From NCBI RefSeq assembly GCF_003254295.1, contig NZ_QKZO01000006.1:18819-82818 (forward strand): a stretch of DNA of 64,000 nt. The letters run 5' to 3'. Below the pieces are notes generated by a model that was given only the letters and a program-made list of their open reading frames with translations, was not told the DNA's origin and made no database searches. Positions 37,547 to 47,329 of this stretch are shown here, piece by piece. The stretch comes from Rhodobacter capsulatus (lineage in GTDB: Bacteria; Pseudomonadota; Alphaproteobacteria; Rhodobacterales; Rhodobacteraceae). A program made the translations under genes and the position numbers. Numbering within the stretch: position 1 is the stretch's first letter; the number at the start of each line of letters is the position of its first letter.

Positions 37547-39208
37547 ATGGCCGAGATCGAACGCGAGTCGATGGAATACGATGTGGTGATCGTGGGGGCC
37601 GGTCCTTCGGGGTTGTCTGCGGCGATCCGGCTCAAGCAGATCGATCCGGATCTGAACGTGGTCGTGCTGGAAAAGGGCTCCGAGGTCGGCGCGCATATCC
37701 TTTCGGGCGCGGTTCTGGACCCGCGGGGCCTCAACAAGCTCATTCCGGACTGGAAAGACCGGGGCGCACCGATCAGGACGCCGGTCAAGGAAGACAATTT
37801 CTTCCTGCTCTCGGCCGCCGGGCAGACCCGCATCCCGAACTGGCCGATGCCGAAGCTGATGTCGAATCACGGCAATTACATCGTCTCGATGGCGAATGTC
37901 TGCCGCTGGCTGGCCGAACAGGCCGAGGCGCTGGGGGTCGAGATCTTCCCGGGCATGTCGTGCTCGGAACTGGTCTGGGACAAGGACGCCGAGGGCAAAA
38001 CCCGCGTTGCCGGGGTCGTCGCGGGGGAAATGGGGCTTTCCGCCGATGGCACGCCCGGCCCGAACTACGAGCCCGGGATGGAACTGCGCGGCAAATATGT
38101 CTTCCTCGCCGAAGGGGTGCGCGGGTCGCTCTCCAAACAGCTGATCGAGCGTTACAATCTTTCCGATGGCAAATGCCCGCAGAAATTCGGCATCGGCATG
38201 AAGGAAATCTGGGAGATCGACCCGAAAAAGCACCGCGAGGGCACGGTTTCGCACACGATGGGCTGGCCGCTGGATCACAATGCGGGCGGCGGGTCCTTCA
38301 TCTATCACATTGAAAACAATCAGGTGTATATCGGGCTTGTGGTGCACCTGAACTACCAGAACCCCTATCTCTACCCCTATATGGAATTCCAGCGCTTCAA
38401 GCATCACCCGATGGTGGCGCAGCTGCTGGAGGGCGGCAAGCGCGTGGCTTACGGCGCGCGGGCGATTTCCGAGGGCGGCTGGCAGTCGATCCCGAAACTG
38501 ACCGTGCCGGGGGCGGCGCTTCTGGGCTGCTCGGCAGGCTTCGTGAACGTGCCGCGGATCAAGGGCAACCACAATGCGATGCTCTCGGGCATTGCCGCCG
38601 CCGAGGCCGCCGCGAAGGCGATCAAGGCCGGACGCGCAGGCGACGAGCTGGTGGATTACGAGGCCGATGTCCGCTCGGGCGCGATCGCCAAGGATCTGAT
38701 CCCGGTGCGCAACGTCAAGCCGATGTGGTCCTGGTGGGGGATCTGGGCCTCGATGTTCCTTGGCGGGCTCGACATGTGGACGAATTCACTGCTGGGCTTT
38801 TCCTTCTTCGGCACGCTCAAGCACAAGAAGACCGACGCCGCCCATACCGGGCTGGCGAAGGATTTCGCGCCGATTGACTATCCGAAACCCGATGGCAAGA
38901 TCAGCTTCGACCGGCTGACCAATGTCAGCTTCGCCTTTACCAACCACGAGGAAAGCCAGCCCTGCCACCTGCGGCTGAAGGATGCCTCGATCCCGCTGAC
39001 GGTGAACCTGCGCGACTATGCGGAACCGGCGCAGCGTTACTGCCCGGCGGGGGTTTACGAGGTGCTGGGCGAGGGCGATCAGGCGAAGTTCCAGATCAAC
39101 TTCCAGAACTGCGTGCATTGCAAGACCTGCGACATCAAGGATCCGTCGCAGAACATCACCTGGACCACGCCGCAGGGCGGCGACGGGCCGAACTACCCCA
39201 ATATGTGA
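37547..39208 (+). CDS. Electron transfer flavoprotein-ubiquinone oxidoreductase
   Basis: A 553-residue membrane-associated iron-sulfur flavoprotein. EYDVVIVGAGPSGLSAAIRL is the FAD motif. The C-terminal [4Fe-4S] ligands are C499 (RYCPAGVY) and C522, C525 and C528 (NCVHCKTCD). GGWQSIPKLTVPGAALLGCS and the ubiquinone-pocket region precede them. It moves electrons from ETF, reduced by acyl-CoA and dimethylglycine-type dehydrogenases, into the quinone pool. Partners are in this window (beta-oxidation genes at 30-33 kb, a dimethylglycine dehydrogenase-like gene at 22 kb). AAGGAG lies upstream of ATG at 37547. The long upstream frame is rejected. Confidence 0.97.
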   Translation: MAEIERESMEYDVVIVGAGPSGLSAAIRLKQIDPDLNVVVLEKGSEVGAHILSGAVLDPRGLNKLIPDWKDRGAPIRTPVKEDNFFLLSAAGQTRIPNWPMPKLMSNHGNYIVSMANVCRWLAEQAEALGVEIFPGMSCSELVWDKDAEGKTRVAGVVAGEMGLSADGTPGPNYEPGMELRGKYVFLAEGVRGSLSKQLIERYNLSDGKCPQKFGIGMKEIWEIDPKKHREGTVSHTMGWPLDHNAGGGSFIYHIENNQVYIGLVVHLNYQNPYLYPYMEFQRFKHHPMVAQLLEGGKRVAYGARAISEGGWQSIPKLTVPGAALLGCSAGFVNVPRIKGNHNAMLSGIAAAEAAAKAIKAGRAGDELVDYEADVRSGAIAKDLIPVRNVKPMWSWWGIWASMFLGGLDMWTNSLLGFSFFGTLKHKKTDAAHTGLAKDFAPIDYPKPDGKISFDRLTNVSFAFTNHEESQPCHLRLKDASIPLTVNLRDYAEPAQRYCPAGVYEVLGEGDQAKFQINFQNCVHCKTCDIKDPSQNITWTTPQGGDGPNYPNM

Positions 39209-39235
39209 GTCTTGCGCGTCACATCGGCGTGTTGC

Positions 39236-39258
39236 GGGGGGGGCTTTCGCCGCCCCCG
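39236..39258 (+). terminator. Probable terminator after ETF-QO
   Basis: A GGGGGGGGC run pairs with GCCGCCCCC around TTTC, with a one-base bulge. The following bases (GATTGCTTTGC) are only moderately T-rich. Confidence 0.5.
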
Positions 39259-39318
39259 ATTGCTTTGCACGATGGGCCTCGCTACCTTTTGGGCCAGCCC
39301 GATCAAAAGGACCCATCC

Positions 39319-41037
39319 GTGCCCTTCCTTTCCCGACTTTCGCCTGTTCTCTGCCTTGCCACGGCGCTTGGCCTTGGCCTGGCCCTGCCCGCGACCGCGG
39401 TCCGGTCCGAGGATGCGGGCGCCTATCTGGCCGCGCAGGCGGCGGCGACGGACAGCAATTACGCCGCGGCGGCGACCTATTATCAACGCCTTCTGGCCGA
39501 CGATCCCACCGATGAGCGGGTGCAGGAGGGGCTGCTGGTCAGCCTTCTGTCACTGGGCGACATGGCTGCGGCCCGCGATCTGGCGGCGCAGATGGTCACC
39601 GCCAAGCAGCCCTCGCAGGTGGCGGTGCTGGTGATGCTGGCCGAGGCGGCGCATTCGGGCGATTTCGCCGCCGGGGAGGCGCTTTTGGACCGCGGCGGCG
39701 ATGCCGGTCAGCTGGTGGGCGGGCTTTACAAGGCCTGGGCGCTGGCGGGCGCGGGCAAGATGTCCGAGGCGATGGAGAGCTTTGGCGCGCTGGGCAAGAT
39801 GGACGGGCTCGAAGGCTTTGCCGCCTATCACCGCGCGCTCGCCGCGGCGCTGGTCGGCGATCACGAGGGCGCCGAGAAGATCTTTTCGGGCAAATATGCC
39901 GATTACTTCAACGGCACCCGGCGCGGCATTCTGGCCCATGCGCAGGTGCTCTCGCAGCTGGAACGCGATGGAGATGCGGTGGCGCTGATCGATCAGGCCT
40001 ATGGCGACACCGCCCCGCCCGAGATCGCCGCGATCCGCAAGCAGCTGGCGGCCGGGGAAACCCTGCCCTTCACCCGGATCGGGTCCGCCCGCGATGGCGT
40101 GGCGGAGGTGTTCCAGTCCGTCGCGCTGGCGCTGAGCGCGGATTCACTGCCCGGTTTCGCGCTGATCCATGCCCGGCTGGCGCTGTGGCTGCGCCCCGAC
40201 GATGTCGATGCCGCGCTGCTGATCGCCGACATCCTGGAATCGCAGGAACAATATGATCTGGCGATCGCCGCCTATGCCGAGATCGGCCCGGACAATCCCG
40301 CCTTCTATGCCGCCGAACTGGGCCGGGCGCAGGCGATGGTCTCGGCCGGGCAATCCGATGCGGCGATCGGCGTGCTCGAAGCGCTCTCCCGCAGCCATCC
40401 CGCCCTGCCCAATGCCTGGTCCTCGCTTGGCGACACGCTGCGCCGCGAGGAACGCTACGCCGAGGCCGCCACCGCCTATGACAAGGCGATCGCGCTGACC
40501 GGCACGCCGCGCCCGGCCGACTGGAGCCTGTGGTATTCGCGCGCCATCGCGCAGGAACGCTCGGGGCAGTGGGACAAGGCCGAAAAGGGCTTCCGCCAGG
40601 CGCTGAAACTCTCGCCCGATCAGCCGATAGTGCTGAATTATCTGGGCTATTCCTATGTCGAGAAGCGCCAGAACCTGAAAGAGGCGCTCAAGATGATCGA
40701 AAAGGCCGTCGCCGGGCGACCCGATGACGGCTATATCACCGACAGTCTGGGCTGGGCCTATTACCGGCTGGGCCGCTATGACGAGGCGGTGGTGCAGATG
40801 GAAAAGGCGGTCGAGCTGACCCCGGCCGATCCGCTGCTGAACGACCATCTGGGCGATGTCTACTGGGCAGTCGGACGCCAGCGCGAGGCGGAATTCCAGT
40901 GGCGTCGGGCGCTCAATCTGGGGCCCTCGCCCGATCTTGACCCCAACCGCGTCCGCCGCAAGCTTGAAGTCGGACTGGATGCCGTGCTGAAGGAGGAAGG
41001 TGCCGCGCCGCTGCACCCGGACCATGCGCAGAATTGA
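39319..41037 (+). CDS. TPR repeat protein, exported
   Basis: A 572-residue protein with an N-terminal signal peptide ([20 protein letters not shown], cleaved near ATAVRSEDA). Multiple tetratricopeptide repeats follow, such as [20 protein letters not shown] and [20 protein letters not shown]; several more run to the end. TPR arrays bind partner proteins; a periplasmic scaffold in envelope assembly is likely but not specified. GTG at 39319 follows AAAAGG; an upstream frame lacks a start with a signal. Its stop overlaps ispE by 14 bases, so translation is coupled. Confidence 0.85.
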   Translation: MPFLSRLSPVLCLATALGLGLALPATAVRSEDAGAYLAAQAAATDSNYAAAATYYQRLLADDPTDERVQEGLLVSLLSLGDMAAARDLAAQMVTAKQPSQVAVLVMLAEAAHSGDFAAGEALLDRGGDAGQLVGGLYKAWALAGAGKMSEAMESFGALGKMDGLEGFAAYHRALAAALVGDHEGAEKIFSGKYADYFNGTRRGILAHAQVLSQLERDGDAVALIDQAYGDTAPPEIAAIRKQLAAGETLPFTRIGSARDGVAEVFQSVALALSADSLPGFALIHARLALWLRPDDVDAALLIADILESQEQYDLAIAAYAEIGPDNPAFYAAELGRAQAMVSAGQSDAAIGVLEALSRSHPALPNAWSSLGDTLRREERYAEAATAYDKAIALTGTPRPADWSLWYSRAIAQERSGQWDKAEKGFRQALKLSPDQPIVLNYLGYSYVEKRQNLKEALKMIEKAVAGRPDDGYITDSLGWAYYRLGRYDEAVVQMEKAVELTPADPLLNDHLGDVYWAVGRQREAEFQWRRALNLGPSPDLDPNRVRRKLEVGLDAVLKEEGAAPLHPDHAQN

Positions 41038-41884
41038 CGTTTTCGCCCCGGCCAAGGTCAATCTGGCCCTGCATGTCACCGGCCAGCGCGCCGATGGCTA
41101 TCATCTGCTTGACAGTCTGGTCGCCTTTTCGCCGGTGGGCGACGGGCTGACGCTGGCACCGGCCGCAGGGCTGGGGTTGAAGGTCGGCGGCCCCGAAGGC
41201 GCGGCCGTGCCCGAGGGACCGGAAAACCTGGTGCTGAAGGCGGCGGCGCTGTTTGGCGTGGGCGCGGCGGTGGGGCTGGAGAAATGCCTGCCCGCAGCTT
41301 CGGGGATCGGCGGCGGCTCGTCGGATGCGGCGGCGGCCTTGCGCGGCATGGCGGCACTGACCGGCCAGCCCCTGCCCGATGCGGGCGCGGTGCTGAAGCT
41401 TGGCGCCGATGTGCCGATGTGTCTGGACCCGCGCCCGGCCCGCACCCGCGGCATCGGCGAGGATCTGACCCCGGTTGCCCTGCCCGCCCTGCCCGCGGTT
41501 CTGGTCAATCCGCGCGTCGAAGTGCCCACGCCCTCGGTCTTCAAGGCGCTGAGCCGCAAGGACAATCCCCCCCTGCCCGAGATCCCGGCCTTTGCGGATG
41601 CGGGCGCCTGCATCGCCTGGCTGGCCAGCCAGCGCAACGATCTGCAGGCCCCCGCCGTGGCGCAGGCCCCGGTGATCGCCGAGGTTCTGGCGGTGCTTTC
41701 CGCCCTGCCCGGCTGCCAACTGGCGCGGATGTCGGGATCGGGGGCGACCTGCTTTGGCCTGTTCGGCACCGAGGCCGAGGCCGCAGCAGCGCAGGCCGCC
41801 CTTGCCGCAAGCCATCCGGGCTGGTGGAGCGCGCATGGCAGCCTTGGCGATCAGGCGCAGAAAGCCGCGCCGCAGCTCAGGTGA
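41024..41884 (+). CDS. ispE: 4-diphosphocytidyl-2-C-methyl-D-erythritol kinase
   Basis: A GHMP kinase of 286 residues acting in the MEP isoprenoid pathway: it phosphorylates CDP-ME with [25 protein letters not shown] begins with the catalytic Lys region, [18 protein letters not shown] is the GHMP ATP loop with the base Asp, and [14 protein letters not shown] is motif 3. It overlaps the upstream TPR gene. A GTG at 41000 preceded closely by AGGAGG is an alternative start eight codons upstream. Its 3' end overlaps the convergent prepilin peptidase gene by 8 bp. Confidence 0.96.
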   Translation: MRRIDVFAPAKVNLALHVTGQRADGYHLLDSLVAFSPVGDGLTLAPAAGLGLKVGGPEGAAVPEGPENLVLKAAALFGVGAAVGLEKCLPAASGIGGGSSDAAAALRGMAALTGQPLPDAGAVLKLGADVPMCLDPRPARTRGIGEDLTPVALPALPAVLVNPRVEVPTPSVFKALSRKDNPPLPEIPAFADAGACIAWLASQRNDLQAPAVAQAPVIAEVLAVLSALPGCQLARMSGSGATCFGLFGTEAEAAAAQAALAASHPGWWSAHGSLGDQAQKAAPQLR

Positions 41885-42380
41885 GCGCGGCGATCAGCCC
41901 GAGATAGCTCAGCAGCGTGCCCACCAGCACCAGGCCGAAGGGGAATTTCCGATGCCCCCAGCTGGCCCAGTCGGGCGTCGCGGCGCGCACCGCCGGAATC
42001 GCGCGGGCGAGGCGATGCAGGGCGAAGGCCAGGATCAGACAGGCCTGCAGCAGCAGCACCGCCAGGATCACCCGGCCCGGATCGGCGGAAAAGAACGGCG
42101 CGCTGGCGGCGGCGAATTTCACATCGCCCATACCCACGCCCAGCGCGATGTTCAGCACAAGGCCGATGCCCAGAACCACCGGCAGATGCAGCCAGCGCCA
42201 GGCCCAGACCTCGAGCGGCAGCACCAGAACGCCGACGACGGCAAAGACCGCGATCAGCGAAAGCACCGCGGCATTGCGGATCTTCATGTATTTCAGATCG
42301 GTATAGCTTACCCAGGCGCAGATCGGCAGCACGGCGACGAACAGCGCCAGGGCCGATTGCGACACGCTCAGTCCCAGCAT
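41877..42380 (-). CDS. Prepilin peptidase of Tad locus (CpaA/TadV)
   Basis: A 167-residue membrane protease (A24 family) that processes Flp prepilins. The two active-site Asp are D28 in [12 protein letters not shown] and D86 in [10 protein letters not shown]. At least five hydrophobic segments are present. It lacks the N-terminal methyltransferase-type domain of PilD, as usual for Tad peptidases. It is the last gene of the leftward Tad operon: the preceding TPR gene's stop and this ATG are one base apart, with translational coupling. The longer frame adding 12 residues has a poor start. Confidence 0.93.
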   Translation of the reverse strand: MLGLSVSQSALALFVAVLPICAWVSYTDLKYMKIRNAAVLSLIAVFAVVGVLVLPLEVWAWRWLHLPVVLGIGLVLNIALGVGMGDVKFAAASAPFFSADPGRVILAVLLLQACLILAFALHRLARAIPAVRAATPDWASWGHRKFPFGLVLVGTLLSYLGLIAALT

Positions 42381-42381
42381 C

Positions 42382-43242
42382 TCAGCCCCGCCTGCCCCCG
42401 GCATCCAGCGCTTCAAGCGCCCGTGCCGCTTCCTCGAAATAGACCGGCGACGTGTCGACCGCGTCCTGCAAAAGCCCCTTGCCGATCGTCACATCGCCCT
42501 GCTTGATCGCCGACAGCGCCGCCGTATACAGCAGCTTCGCCCGTTCGGTCTGGGTCATGTCGACCACCGGCAGATCGTATTTGTGCTGCGCCGCCCGCGC
42601 CATCACCAGATTGTTCTTGGTGGTGAACGAGGTGGAATCATAGCTCAGCGCCTCGGAGAACAGCGTCTCGGCGCCCTTGGCATCGCCGCGCGTCAGCTTG
42701 GAAAAGCCCCAGTTGTTCAACACCCCCGAGGGCCGCGTCGTCAGCCCCGCGGCGGTCTCGTAGAAACTGTCGGCCTTCTTCCAGTTCTTCTCGCTGTCGG
42801 CGACCATCGCTTCAAGCTTGTAGCGTTCAAAGGTTTCGTGCGTCGGCGGAATGGTGTTCAGCGTCGCCTTGGCGGCTTCCCACTTGCCCGCCCGGATCTG
42901 CGCATCGGCCAGCGCCACCTTGTCGTCATTGCCGCCGCCCGGCATGGCGATGATCCGCGTCCAGACGCCGATCGCGGCTTCGGCCTGACCGGCCCGCACC
43001 ATCGACTTGCCCAGACCCCTTTGCAGGTCGATCCGCTCGGGGTGTTCGTTCGTCGCGCGGGTGAAATAGGCCACCGCCTCGCGCGGGTCGCCCACCGTCA
43101 GCATGATGTCGGACAGGTTCGTCGCATCGACCGCATTGACCGTGTCGAGCGCCTTGTCGACCTCGGCCTTGTCGCGGCCCATGCAGCCGGCAAGCGTGAA
43201 GGAACAGCCCGCAAGGAGCACAAGGATGATCGGGTGGCGCAT
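42382..43242 (-). CDS. TadD-like TPR lipoprotein
   Basis: A 286-residue lipoprotein with signal MRHPIILVLLAGCSFTLAGC and TPR repeats afterwards, including REAVAYFTRATNEHPERIDL and GAETLFSEALSYDSTSFTTK. It resembles TadD, the outer-membrane pilotin-like TPR protein needed for Flp pilus assembly. It lies between another TPR lipoprotein and the prepilin peptidase in the Tad operon. Position and domain agree, so the role is well supported, though the two TPR proteins' division of labour is unknown. Confidence 0.85.
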   Translation of the reverse strand: MRHPIILVLLAGCSFTLAGCMGRDKAEVDKALDTVNAVDATNLSDIMLTVGDPREAVAYFTRATNEHPERIDLQRGLGKSMVRAGQAEAAIGVWTRIIAMPGGGNDDKVALADAQIRAGKWEAAKATLNTIPPTHETFERYKLEAMVADSEKNWKKADSFYETAAGLTTRPSGVLNNWGFSKLTRGDAKGAETLFSEALSYDSTSFTTKNNLVMARAAQHKYDLPVVDMTQTERAKLLYTAALSAIKQGDVTIGKGLLQDAVDTSPVYFEEAARALEALDAGGRRG

Positions 43243-43267
43243 GGTGCTGCGTCCTCTTGCTCGTGCC

Positions 43268-43831
43268 TCACTGCTCGGTCAGCAGAAGGTATTCTCCAAC
43301 CCCCCGCCGCACCAGTTTGAACGGTCGGTCCGTCGGCGGATCATAGGCGGGTTTCTGTTTCTTTGCGAGGGCCAGGCGCAGGTTTTGCCGGATCGCGTCG
43401 GATTCGCCACTGTCGAGCCCATAGGCGATCTGGAACACCCGCGCGGCCTCGGCGGCCTTGCCCTGTTCCATCAGCACGACGCCCAGATTGTTCCAGGCGG
43501 GCACGAAGCGTTCGTCCTTTTCGGTGGCGCGGCGCAGGATCTGTTCGGCCTGCCCCAGACGGCCCAGCTTCAGATCGGCCGAGCCGATCGCGGACAGGAC
43601 ATCGACTGTCGCCCCCTGCTCGCCCGCGGCGCGGTAATAGGCCTTCAGAGCCAGTTCGTATTCGCCCGCCGCCATCAGCCGATGCCCGACGATCAGCCCG
43701 TCAACGCCCTCGCCCTCGGCCGCGCCAGGGGCAAAGGGGCTGCCCTTCGACGCGCCAAGGCCGCCCGGCATGCAGGCGGCCAGAAGGCACAGCGACAGCG
43801 CGGCAAGCGGCGCGAAACGGGTCGGGCGCAT
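43268..43831 (-). CDS. TPR lipoprotein of Tad locus
   Basis: A 187-residue lipoprotein (signal MRPTRFAPLAALSLCLLAAC). Three or so TPR units follow, for example LMAAGEYELALKAYYRAAGE and FVPAWNNLGVVLMEQGKAAE, then a short basic tail. Its paralogue TadD is next in the operon. A second TPR lipoprotein at this point is a common feature of alphaproteobacterial Tad loci; it likely helps secretin assembly or stability. It begins 10 bases after tadC's stop. Confidence 0.82.
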   Translation of the reverse strand: MRPTRFAPLAALSLCLLAACMPGGLGASKGSPFAPGAAEGEGVDGLIVGHRLMAAGEYELALKAYYRAAGEQGATVDVLSAIGSADLKLGRLGQAEQILRRATEKDERFVPAWNNLGVVLMEQGKAAEAARVFQIAYGLDSGESDAIRQNLRLALAKKQKPAYDPPTDRPFKLVRRGVGEYLLLTEQ

Positions 43832-43841
43832 GGATCACATC

Positions 43842-44855
43842 TTAGGGACTGCCACCGATGGCGGCGAAGTTTTCCATCATATCATGGACCGAGGGGCCGA
43901 CAAGGATGATGAGCAGCGGCGGCACGGTGAAAAGCATCGTGCCCAGCGTCATCTTGGTCGGGATCTTGTTCGCCGCTTCCTCGGCGCGCATGATCCGCTT
44001 GTCGCGCATGTCGGCGGCGTAAAGCCGCAGCGCCTCGGCGATCGAGGTGCCGAATTGCTGGCTCTGGATCATCACGGTGACGAAGGAGGCGACATCGGAC
44101 ACGCCCGAACGCTCGGCAAAGGCGCGCAGCACGGTGGGCTTGTCCAGACCGGCCTTGATCTCGTGGGCGACGGTTTCGAATTCCTCGGCCAGCGCGGGGT
44201 AGGAATTGGCGAGTTCCTTCGACACCCGGATGATGCCCTGATCGAGCGATTGCCCCGCCTCGACGCAGACCAGAAGCATGTCGAGCGCATCGGGAAAGCC
44301 GTCCTGGATTTCCTGGGTGCGGGCGGCGACGCGCTGGTTCACCCAGCGGCGCGGCGCGTAATAGCCGCCGACCGCCGGGCCAAGGATCGCCGCGATCGCA
44401 TTGGTCGATTCCAGCGGGATTTCATGTCCGGCATTGTAGGACAGCACATAAAGCACGCCGAGGCCCAGCAACGAGATCGCCAGCGCGAATTGCACGGCGT
44501 GGAAATGGCGCACCGCATGCGGGCCGCGATAGCCCGCCTTGTGCAGCCATTTCCGGCTTTCGGACATTTCTTCCTTGCTTTGCGGCTCCAGAAATCCCGC
44601 GAATTTCTGCAGCTTGTCGGGGCCACCGCTGTTGCGCAGCTTTTGCGCCTTTTTCGTCGTCGCCTGCGCCGCTCCGGCGGTCCCGTTGCCCGCCGCGATG
44701 CTTTTGCGCAGCTTGTCGAGCGGGTCTTCGCGTTTCGACACAAGCGCGGGCAGGGCCGCCAGCACCAGAACGGCGCCCAGGGCCGCAATGGCAATGACCG
44801 GGCCCATCGGACCCAGCCAGGCGGTCAGCATCTCGGTGATCGCTTGTGCGGACAT
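43842..44855 (-). CDS. tadC: Tad pilus inner-membrane protein TadC
   Basis: A 337-residue type II secretion F-domain membrane protein. An N-terminal membrane segment (VIAIAALGAVLVLAALPAL) precedes a Lys/Gln-rich linker. The GspF-like domain contains QDGFPDALDMLLVCVEAGQS and FVTVMIQSQQFGTSIAEALR, and a final membrane segment lies near residues 305-325. With TadB it forms the inner-membrane platform that the TadA ATPase drives. It directly follows tadB. Confidence 0.94.
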   Translation of the reverse strand: MSAQAITEMLTAWLGPMGPVIAIAALGAVLVLAALPALVSKREDPLDKLRKSIAAGNGTAGAAQATTKKAQKLRNSGGPDKLQKFAGFLEPQSKEEMSESRKWLHKAGYRGPHAVRHFHAVQFALAISLLGLGVLYVLSYNAGHEIPLESTNAIAAILGPAVGGYYAPRRWVNQRVAARTQEIQDGFPDALDMLLVCVEAGQSLDQGIIRVSKELANSYPALAEEFETVAHEIKAGLDKPTVLRAFAERSGVSDVASFVTVMIQSQQFGTSIAEALRLYAADMRDKRIMRAEEAANKIPTKMTLGTMLFTVPPLLIILVGPSVHDMMENFAAIGGSP

Positions 44856-44865
44856 CCCTGCCTCC

Positions 44866-45834
44866 TCAGACCTTGATCGTGGTCATGACCTTCATGAACA
44901 GCACATTCGCCGCCAGAAGCGCGAAGACGATCAGCGCGGCCGGAACGAAGGAGGGCGTGTCCTTGACGTTGTCATAGTAATCGGGCGCGACCACCTGGAT
45001 CACCACCAGCACGGCGACCGGAAAACCCGACAGGAAAATACCCGACCATTTCGGCTCGGCGGTGATGGCGCGGACGCGGCGGAACAGCCGGAACCGCGAG
45101 CGGATCACCTTGGCCAGACCTTCCAGCACCTCGGCCAGGTTGCCGCCCGAGGTCTGCTGGATCGACACCGCCACGGCCAGAAAGCGCAGATCCTGCATGT
45201 CGAGCCGTTCGGCCAGATCGCGCAGGCAATCCACCACATTGCGGCCATAGGCGGCCTCGTCGGCGATGATGCCGAATTCGGTGCCCAGCGGATCGGGAAT
45301 TTCCCGCGCCACCGCCTGGATCGCCGAGGCTAGCGGGTGGCCGACACGCAGGCTGCGCACCATCAGCTCGACCGCGTCGGGCAGCTGATCCTCGGCCAGT
45401 TTCAGCCGCTTGCCGGCCTTGCCATGGACCCAGAAATAGACCCCGCCGACGCCCATCCCCACCGCCAGAGCCGCCCGCACCGGGGTCGAGGCCTGGGTGC
45501 CCAGCGTCAGGCCCAGAAAGGCGACGAAGCTGACCAGCGCCATCACGCCGATCAGCGCCATCGGCGAAAAGGCGATATTGGCCTTTTGCGCCTTGGAGGC
45601 GAGCAGGGAATAAAGCGGAATGCCCTGTGCCTTCGAATGCTGCGTCGCCTCCTTGCGGAGCTGTTCCAGCACCTGTTCGCGCCGCTGCCCCTTGTCGAGC
45701 ATCTCCAGCCGCCGGTTCACCCGGTTGTTGAGCGAGATCGACTTGCCGAAGACCAGCAGATAGATGCCCTCGACGATCAGAAGCACGGCGACGAAGATCA
45801 GGCCATAGATGATCGGCGTGGCGGAAATGATCAT
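44866..45834 (-). CDS. tadB: Tad pilus inner-membrane protein TadB
   Basis: A 322-residue GspF-domain protein. N-terminal hydrophobic segment YGLIFVAVLLIVEGIYLLVF and middle segments (ALIGVMALVSFVAFLGLTLG) surround the soluble part. LPDAVELMVRSLRVGHPLAS and VSIQQTSGGNLAEVLEGLAK are the conserved F-domain motifs. It pairs with TadC as the pilus platform. It lies between the tadA ATPase gene and tadC, in the standard order. Confidence 0.94.
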   Translation of the reverse strand: MIISATPIIYGLIFVAVLLIVEGIYLLVFGKSISLNNRVNRRLEMLDKGQRREQVLEQLRKEATQHSKAQGIPLYSLLASKAQKANIAFSPMALIGVMALVSFVAFLGLTLGTQASTPVRAALAVGMGVGGVYFWVHGKAGKRLKLAEDQLPDAVELMVRSLRVGHPLASAIQAVAREIPDPLGTEFGIIADEAAYGRNVVDCLRDLAERLDMQDLRFLAVAVSIQQTSGGNLAEVLEGLAKVIRSRFRLFRRVRAITAEPKWSGIFLSGFPVAVLVVIQVVAPDYYDNVKDTPSFVPAALIVFALLAANVLFMKVMTTIKV

Positions 45835-45849
45835 GGGCTTTGCTCTCCG

Positions 45850-47310
45850 TCAGTCCTGAACCGGTTCGTAGATCGAGGCGGGCAGGTCGTAGCCCCATTG
45901 CCGGAAGCGCTCCGAATAATGGCTGCGCACGCCGGTGGCGGTGAAGCGGCCGATGATCTTGCCATCGGGCGCAAGGCCAAGCCGTTCGTAGCGGAAGATT
46001 TCCTGCATCGAGATCACGTCGCCTTCCATCCCGGTGATCTCGGTGATCGAGACCATCCGCCGCGAGCCGTCTTGCAGGCGGCTTGCCTGCACGATCAGGT
46101 TGACCGCGCTGGCGATCTGGCTGCGCACGGCTTTCAGCGGCATTTCGATGCCCGCCATCGCGACCATGTTTTCCAGCCGCGAGATGCCGTCACGGGCGTT
46201 GTTGGCGTGGATCGTCGTCATCGAACCGTCATGGCCGGTGTTCATCGCCTGCAGCATGTCGATGACTTCCTCGCCGCGGGTTTCGCCGACGATGATCCGG
46301 TCGGGCCGCATCCGCAGCGCGTTCCTCAAACAGTCGCGCTGCGTCACCGCGCCCTTGCCCTCGACGTTCGGCGGGCGGCTTTCCATCCGGCCGACATGGG
46401 TCTGTTGCAGCTGCAATTCGGCCGTGTCTTCGATCGTCAGGATGCGTTCGGAGTTGTCGATGAAACTCGACAGCGCATTCAGCGTCGTGGTCTTCCCCGA
46501 CCCCGTGCCCCCCGACACGATCACATTGAGCCGCGTCGCCACGGCGGCCTGCAAGTAGGCCGCCATCTCCTCGGTGAAGGCGCCGAAGCGGACCAGATCA
46601 TCGATCGCCAGCTTGTCCTTCTTGAATTTCCGGATCGAGACGAGCGAGCCATCGACCGCGACCGGCGGCACCATCGCGTTGAACCGCGAGCCATCGGCCA
46701 GACGGGCGTCGACATAGGGGTTTGATTCATCGACGCGACGACCGACCGCCGAGACGATCTTGTCGATGATCCGCAGCAGGTGCTTTTCATCCTTGAAGGT
46801 GACATCCGACAGCTGCAGCTTGCCGAAGCGTTCGACAAAGATCTGATTGGGCCCGTTCACCAGGATGTCGGAGACGGTCTCGTCCTTCAAAAGCGGCTCG
46901 AGCGGGCCAAGGCCCATCACCTCGTCGTAAAGTTCCTGATGCAGGCTCAGCCGTTCGGCGGCGTTCAGCACCACCGACATCTCGGTCATCGCCTCGCCCG
47001 AGATCGCCGCGATCTCGGCTTTCAGCTCCGTTTCCGAGGCATGTTCCAGCGCGGAAAGGTTCAGGTTTTCCAAAAGCCGCTTGTGCAGCTCGACCTTGAG
47101 CTCGCCCATGCGCTCCTTGCGCTTGCGGTCCTTGTCGGCGGCCGCCGCCTGCGCCGAGGCCGGCGCCCCGGGCATCATCCGGCGCTGCACCCCGGGCTTC
47201 GGCGTCTCGGGCGTGGCGGCGATCGGCAGCTGCGGCACCGGGGCGGCGGCGGCGGGCCGGACGGTCCCGGCGGGCGCGGCAGCGGCGGATTTCTTGTAAC
47301 GCGAGAACAT
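45850..47310 (-). CDS. cpaF: Tad/Flp pilus assembly ATPase TadA (CpaF)
   Basis: A 486-residue type II/IV secretion ATPase that powers Flp pilus assembly. The first ~65 residues are a Pro/Ala-rich, disordered linker. The N-terminal domain ends with GLGPLEPLLKDETVSDILVN. Walker A is SGGTGSGKTT with K273. MRPDRIIVGETRGEEVIDML holds the Walker B/Glu region, and GHDGSMTTIHANNARDGISR contains the His box. It works in the cytoplasm on TadB/TadC. It lies downstream of cpaE. Confidence 0.97.
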   Translation of the reverse strand: MFSRYKKSAAAAPAGTVRPAAAAPVPQLPIAATPETPKPGVQRRMMPGAPASAQAAAADKDRKRKERMGELKVELHKRLLENLNLSALEHASETELKAEIAAISGEAMTEMSVVLNAAERLSLHQELYDEVMGLGPLEPLLKDETVSDILVNGPNQIFVERFGKLQLSDVTFKDEKHLLRIIDKIVSAVGRRVDESNPYVDARLADGSRFNAMVPPVAVDGSLVSIRKFKKDKLAIDDLVRFGAFTEEMAAYLQAAVATRLNVIVSGGTGSGKTTTLNALSSFIDNSERILTIEDTAELQLQQTHVGRMESRPPNVEGKGAVTQRDCLRNALRMRPDRIIVGETRGEEVIDMLQAMNTGHDGSMTTIHANNARDGISRLENMVAMAGIEMPLKAVRSQIASAVNLIVQASRLQDGSRRMVSITEITGMEGDVISMQEIFRYERLGLAPDGKIIGRFTATGVRSHYSERFRQWGYDLPASIYEPVQD

Positions 47311-47329
47311 GACGGTCTCCGGGGTCCGC